Part shown: one piece after another, positions 4,609-7,136 of the stretch
How positions within the stretch are numbered: the first letter of the stretch is position 1
How the letters are laid out: every line of letters begins with the position of its first letter
Source of the DNA: Firmicutes bacterium CAG:646
Lineage (GTDB): Bacteria; Bacillota; Clostridia; Lachnospirales; Lachnospiraceae
DNA: 7,136 nt
Direction of reading: 5' to 3'
Assembly: GCA_000432335.1 (NCBI GenBank)
Contig: HF995358.1
Coordinates: forward strand, 1-7,136
The notes under the pieces: generated by a model
The model's database searches: none
Seen by the model: only the letters and a program-made list of their open reading frames with translations
What the model was told of the DNA's origin: nothing
Position numbers and translations under genes: made by a program

Positions 4609-5910
4609 ATGCAGCTGTTTCAGGGAATGGTTTTTCTCTCTTTTCTCAGTGGAATTTTTATCTTGCTTGGCTGGGTAGTTCAGAAGATTCTGGGAAAATG
4701 GTATCAGCCCGTTTGGCGGTATTATCTTTGGATGCTTCTGGGACTGCGGCTTTTGATTCCAGTAGATTTTTCACTGGACCAGGCTCCGGTGCGTCTGGAA
4801 GTGGCAGAGATGAAGGTCGCAGAGACGCTTCAGGAAGATAAGCATGTGGAGAAGCAGATTTTTGCACAAGTAACAGAAGAACAGGAGATTTCTTTCTGGT
4901 GGACAGGAATGCTGGTATGGATTAGTGGCTTTGGCATTCTGACGTTATATTTTATAATACGTTATCAAATCCAGTGGAAGCGGCTGAGACGATTTTCTCT
5001 GCCGGAAATGGACAGGAGTATCTGTAAGCAATGGAATGAGACGGTGAGAGCGCAGGGAATACGAAAGAGCATTCCCGTATATCGCTCAGAATGTATCTAT
5101 GCCCCGGTACTGATCGGTTTGCGGAAAAAATATCTGTTGCTTCCCGCAAAGCATTTTGAAGAGGAAGAACTGGAATATATTTTCTGCCATGAAAGTAAAC
5201 ATTTGGCATACCATCATATGCTGATAAAGCTTCTGGGTCTGTTTTTATGTTGTGCATATTGGTATCAGCCGATGATTTGGCTGATGAAGCGGGAGATGGA
5301 CAGGGATATTGAAGCTTTTTGTGACAGAAAGGCTGTTCAGAAGCTGGATGATGAAGAGCGTTATCTGTATACACAGACGATGCTTCATTGCATGACATTT
5401 GCAAAGGATTCCCCCGTACTGGTTTCCTCTGGATTTGGGGGAACGGTAGGGGCAATGAAAGAAAGGATTCGATGGATTATGAAGGGTAATACGTTAAAAA
5501 GAGGAATAGGAGTATTTGCAGCTTTTGCTGTTATGATCGGAGTTGGAAATTGTCTGATTGCTTATGGAGGTCAGGACGAGGAGCAGGAATTGCCGCAGCA
5601 GACAGAGAGCATACGGGAGATAAATGAAAAGACACAGGAAATGCCAGAAGATGTGGCAGAGAGTATAGAAATACCGGAAGCTATGGCAGAGATTCATGAA
5701 GATGAAGCGAGAGAGGCAGAGAGTACAGAGATATCGGAAGCCTATGCGGAAGATATCGCAGATAATGCAGAAGTAACGGAAAATGAAGCAGTGGAAGCCT
5801 ATGCGGGAGATATCGCAGATGATGCAGAAACGGAAATTCCCGAAGAAGTAAATGCGGAACAGGAAGTGTTGGGAAACGAAAGTTATGCTGCAGAGGCGTG
5901 GAGCGAATAA
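4609..5910 (+). CDS. BlaR1/MecR1-like M56 zinc metalloprotease, no PBP sensor, acidic repeat tail
   Basis: This 433-aa membrane protease probably relieves BlaI repression. Hydrophobic segments lie near 5-25, 35-51, 98-117 and 299-319, with another hydrophobic stretch at 204-226, as in BlaR1/MecR1 topology. The cytoplasmic zinc site is H194-E-S-K-H198, with Glu235 in EAFCD as the likely third ligand. APVLIGLRKKYLLLPA (165-180) is typical of M56. After the last membrane segment, BlaR1 normally has a penicillin-binding domain of about 250 residues. Here there is only a 113-residue tail (321-433) with about 40 Asp/Glu, three Lys/Arg and 19-20-residue repeats, for example SEAYAEDIADNAE and VEAYAGDIADDAE. 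No catalytic SxxK serine region follows, so direct beta-lactam sensing is not supported. GGAGG lies 7 nt before the ATG. It is the second gene of the operon and ends at a strong terminator. Confidence 0.92.
   Translation: MQLFQGMVFLSFLSGIFILLGWVVQKILGKWYQPVWRYYLWMLLGLRLLIPVDFSLDQAPVRLEVAEMKVAETLQEDKHVEKQIFAQVTEEQEISFWWTGMLVWISGFGILTLYFIIRYQIQWKRLRRFSLPEMDRSICKQWNETVRAQGIRKSIPVYRSECIYAPVLIGLRKKYLLLPAKHFEEEELEYIFCHESKHLAYHHMLIKLLGLFLCCAYWYQPMIWLMKREMDRDIEAFCDRKAVQKLDDEERYLYTQTMLHCMTFAKDSPVLVSSGFGGTVGAMKERIRWIMKGNTLKRGIGVFAAFAVMIGVGNCLIAYGGQDEEQELPQQTESIREINEKTQEMPEDVAESIEIPEAMAEIHEDEAREAESTEISEAYAEDIADNAEVTENEAVEAYAGDIADDAETEIPEEVNAEQEVLGNESYAAEAWSE
5655..5829 (+). repeat. Degenerate in-frame tandem repeats in the M56 protease tail
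   Basis: Two 37-nt copies at 5736-5772 and 5793-5829 agree at 35 of 37 bases with a 57-nt (19-codon) period. A second pair, starting at 5655 and 5715, has a 60-nt period and three differences over the first 27 bases. The periods are multiples of three and encode Glu/Ala/Ile-rich acidic units, which suggests recent expansion by slippage or recombination. Confidence 0.85.
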
Positions 5911-5911
5911 G

Positions 5912-5959
5912 AAAGAATGTGTCCTGGAGAGAGAATGTGCCAGGACACATTCTTTTTTT
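5912..5959 (+). terminator. Strong Rho-independent terminator after the M56 protease gene
   Basis: A 16-bp perfect stem (5912-5927 with 5940-5955) runs into seven T's (5953-5959). The loop holds a second copy of AGAATGTG (5932-5939), which also occurs in the left arm at 5915-5921 plus flanking base; the loop copy can pair with CACATTCT (5946-5953), giving a shorter alternative hairpin. It begins within two bases of the stop codon. Confidence 0.92.
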
Positions 5960-5969
5960 ATTTCAGGTG

Positions 5970-5998
5970 TTGTGATTTTGGCGAAAAACCATTAGAAT
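5970..5998 (+). promoter_or_regulatory. Putative promoter of the methyltransferase gene
   Basis: TTGTGA (5970-5975, 4/6), a 17-nt spacer and TAGAAT (5993-5998, 5/6) lie just after the upstream terminator. Transcription would start near 6005, about 44 nt before the ATG. No BlaI-type box is seen here, so the gene does not look like part of the BlaI regulon. Confidence 0.5.
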
Positions 5999-6048
5999 AG
6001 AAGTGTTACAAAAATGGTGAGTAATTGTTTCGGGAGAATAGAGAATCA

Positions 6049-7136
6049 ATGACAGAATTACAGAATGTTTTAGATAGATATCTGGATATGGAACTGCTGC
6101 AGATTGTTCTGAGCGGAGCCAGAACCAAAGATGGTGTTTCCAGAATACGAATCCGTCCGGTGATCATCCGGGAGGAGCTTTTGTTTCAGTGTACAAAGAC
6201 GGCAGGAACGAAAGAATTGCATGAGAATTTAAAGAAAAGCGAAGCGCTTTTAAGGATCGATCAGTGGCTGCGGGAGGATTTTCGTCAACTGCAGCTGGAG
6301 AGTGGAAAAGGAACGGTAAATGCCCTGTCCAGTAAGAAAGGCAAGATTACGGTAAAAGAGAAGAAAAACAAATGTACAGAAAGCATTTGCAGGACAGAAG
6401 AGGAGAGAAGGCAGGAGCTTTCTCATAATAGAAAAAAGAAGTATATACTGGAAGCCGGGAAACCGGTGGATTTCCTCATTGATCTGGGCGTTATGACACC
6501 GGAAGGAAAAATTGTTAATTCCCGGTATGATAAATTCCGCCAGATCAACCGTTTTTTGGAATTTATTGAAGATATCCTTCCCCGGCTGGCAAAAGACAGG
6601 GAAGTGACGATTCTGGATTTTGGATGTGGAAAGTCTTATCTTACTTTTGCCATGTATTATTATCTGCATGAACTGAAACAGTATGATGTGAAGATTATCG
6701 GGCTGGATCTGAAAGCGGATGTGATCGAGCATTGCAGCAGGCTTGGAAAAAAATATGGGTATGAAAAGCTGTATTTTTATCAGGGAGATATCGCATCCTA
6801 TGAGGGAGTGGAGCAGGTAGATATGGTAGTTACTCTCCACGCCTGTGATACGGCTACGGATTTTGCGCTGGCAAAAGCGGTGAACTGGGGAGCTTCCGTT
6901 ATTTTGTCAGTACCCTGTTGCCAGCATGAGCTGAATCGGCAGATTTCCAATGAAGCGCTGGCGCCTGTCTTTTCTTATGGTGTGCTGAAGGAACGGATGG
7001 CAGCCCTGATGACAGACGGGTTGAGAGCCCAGATGCTGGAACATGCAGGGTATGATACGCAGATTCTGGAGTTTATCGATATGGAGCATACGCCGAAAAA
7101 TCTGCTGATCCGGGCAGTTTATACCGGAAAGAAGAA
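6049..7136 (+). CDS. SAM-dependent methyltransferase (Methyltransf_32 type), 3' end outside the window
   Basis: The frame is open from 6049 to the right edge, giving at least 362 codons. The N-terminal 145 or so residues are helical and Lys/Arg/Glu-rich. A Rossmann methyltransferase core follows: motif I is ILDFGCGKSYL (188-198), which binds SAM; the acidic end of strand 2 is Asp220 in IGLDLK; then VVTLHACDTATD (260-271) and SVPCCQHELN (287-296), the signature pair of the PF13679 group. The substrate is unknown; RNA or protein are both possible. The closing HTPKNLLIRAVYTGK suggests that little is missing. It is cytoplasmic, with no membrane segment. The start is the first ATG after a stop at 6022-6024; GGGAG lies 12 nt upstream, a loose spacing. 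A TTG at 6025 is the only alternative and would add eight residues. It has its own promoter after the terminator. Confidence 0.88.
   Translation, partial: MTELQNVLDRYLDMELLQIVLSGARTKDGVSRIRIRPVIIREELLFQCTKTAGTKELHENLKKSEALLRIDQWLREDFRQLQLESGKGTVNALSSKKGKITVKEKKNKCTESICRTEEERRQELSHNRKKKYILEAGKPVDFLIDLGVMTPEGKIVNSRYDKFRQINRFLEFIEDILPRLAKDREVTILDFGCGKSYLTFAMYYYLHELKQYDVKIIGLDLKADVIEHCSRLGKKYGYEKLYFYQGDIASYEGVEQVDMVVTLHACDTATDFALAKAVNWGASVILSVPCCQHELNRQISNEALAPVFSYGVLKERMAALMTDGLRAQMLEHAGYDTQILEFIDMEHTPKNLLIRAVYTGKK

Noticed and set aside
4952..5455. 167-codon minus-strand open frame within the M56 protease gene
   Set aside because: It is antisense to the HExxH-containing protease, with low-complexity Pro/Ser/His composition and no start signal.
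4609..5910. A full beta-lactam-sensing BlaR1
   Set aside because: The penicillin-binding sensor domain is absent; only the M56 and membrane parts are present, followed by an acidic repeat tail.
6014..6052. 12-codon ORF whose TGA overlaps the methyltransferase ATG (ATGA)
   Set aside because: It suggests translational coupling, but it has no ribosome binding site and the peptide has no attenuator-like codon run; probably chance.
6250..6840. 196-codon minus-strand open frame opposite the methyltransferase
   Set aside because: The plus strand encodes clear SAM-binding motifs in the same interval; the minus frame shows no domain and no ribosome binding site.

Overview
The window looks like an ordinary chromosomal stretch of a low-to-mid GC Gram-positive Clostridia species, most likely a gut Lachnospiraceae (Blautia/Dorea/Ruminococcus-like). 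This rests on strong AGGAGG-type ribosome binding sites, sigma-A-like promoters, a CIRCE-like heat-shock operator, a BlaI/M56 pair and the look of the proteins. Genus-level assignment is inference. There are no rRNA, tRNA, CRISPR or complete insertion sequences.

Layout. Positions 1-133 hold no supported gene but contain a 61-nt near-perfect palindrome (37-97). A GDSL/SGNH hydrolase runs leftward (134-778). Diverging from it is a small heat-shock protein, Hsp20 (1051-1515), whose sigma-A promoter overlaps a degenerate HrcA/CIRCE operator. After a terminator comes a zinc-finger-less DnaJ/CbpA-type co-chaperone (1621-2601). It converges with zero spacing on an isochorismatase-family hydrolase (2602-3144, minus). 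Next are a small charged protein of unknown function (3252-3644) and a bacterial PH-domain protein (3766-4140).

A two-gene operon follows: a BlaI/MecI repressor (4222-4593) and an M56 BlaR1-like zinc metalloprotease (4609-5910). It is preceded by a 16-bp inverted repeat that reads as a pair of BlaI operators embracing the promoter, and it ends in a very strong terminator. The BlaR1-like protein lacks the penicillin-binding sensor domain and carries instead an acidic, internally repeated tail. The window closes inside a Methyltransf_32-type SAM-dependent methyltransferase (6049 to beyond the right edge) with its own promoter.

How the genes work together. Hsp20 and the DnaJ-like protein form a small protein-quality-control pair: a holdase and a DnaK co-chaperone. 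BlaI and the M56 protease form a self-contained signal-transduction switch that probably autoregulates through the operator pair. No obvious output gene, such as a beta-lactamase, lies beside it. The remaining genes look like independent single-gene units.

I see no clearly new defence or mobile system. The most worthwhile leads are the sensor-less BlaR1-like protein with its repeat tail, the paired BlaI operator, and a short palindromic sequence whose arm recurs 3.6 kb away.
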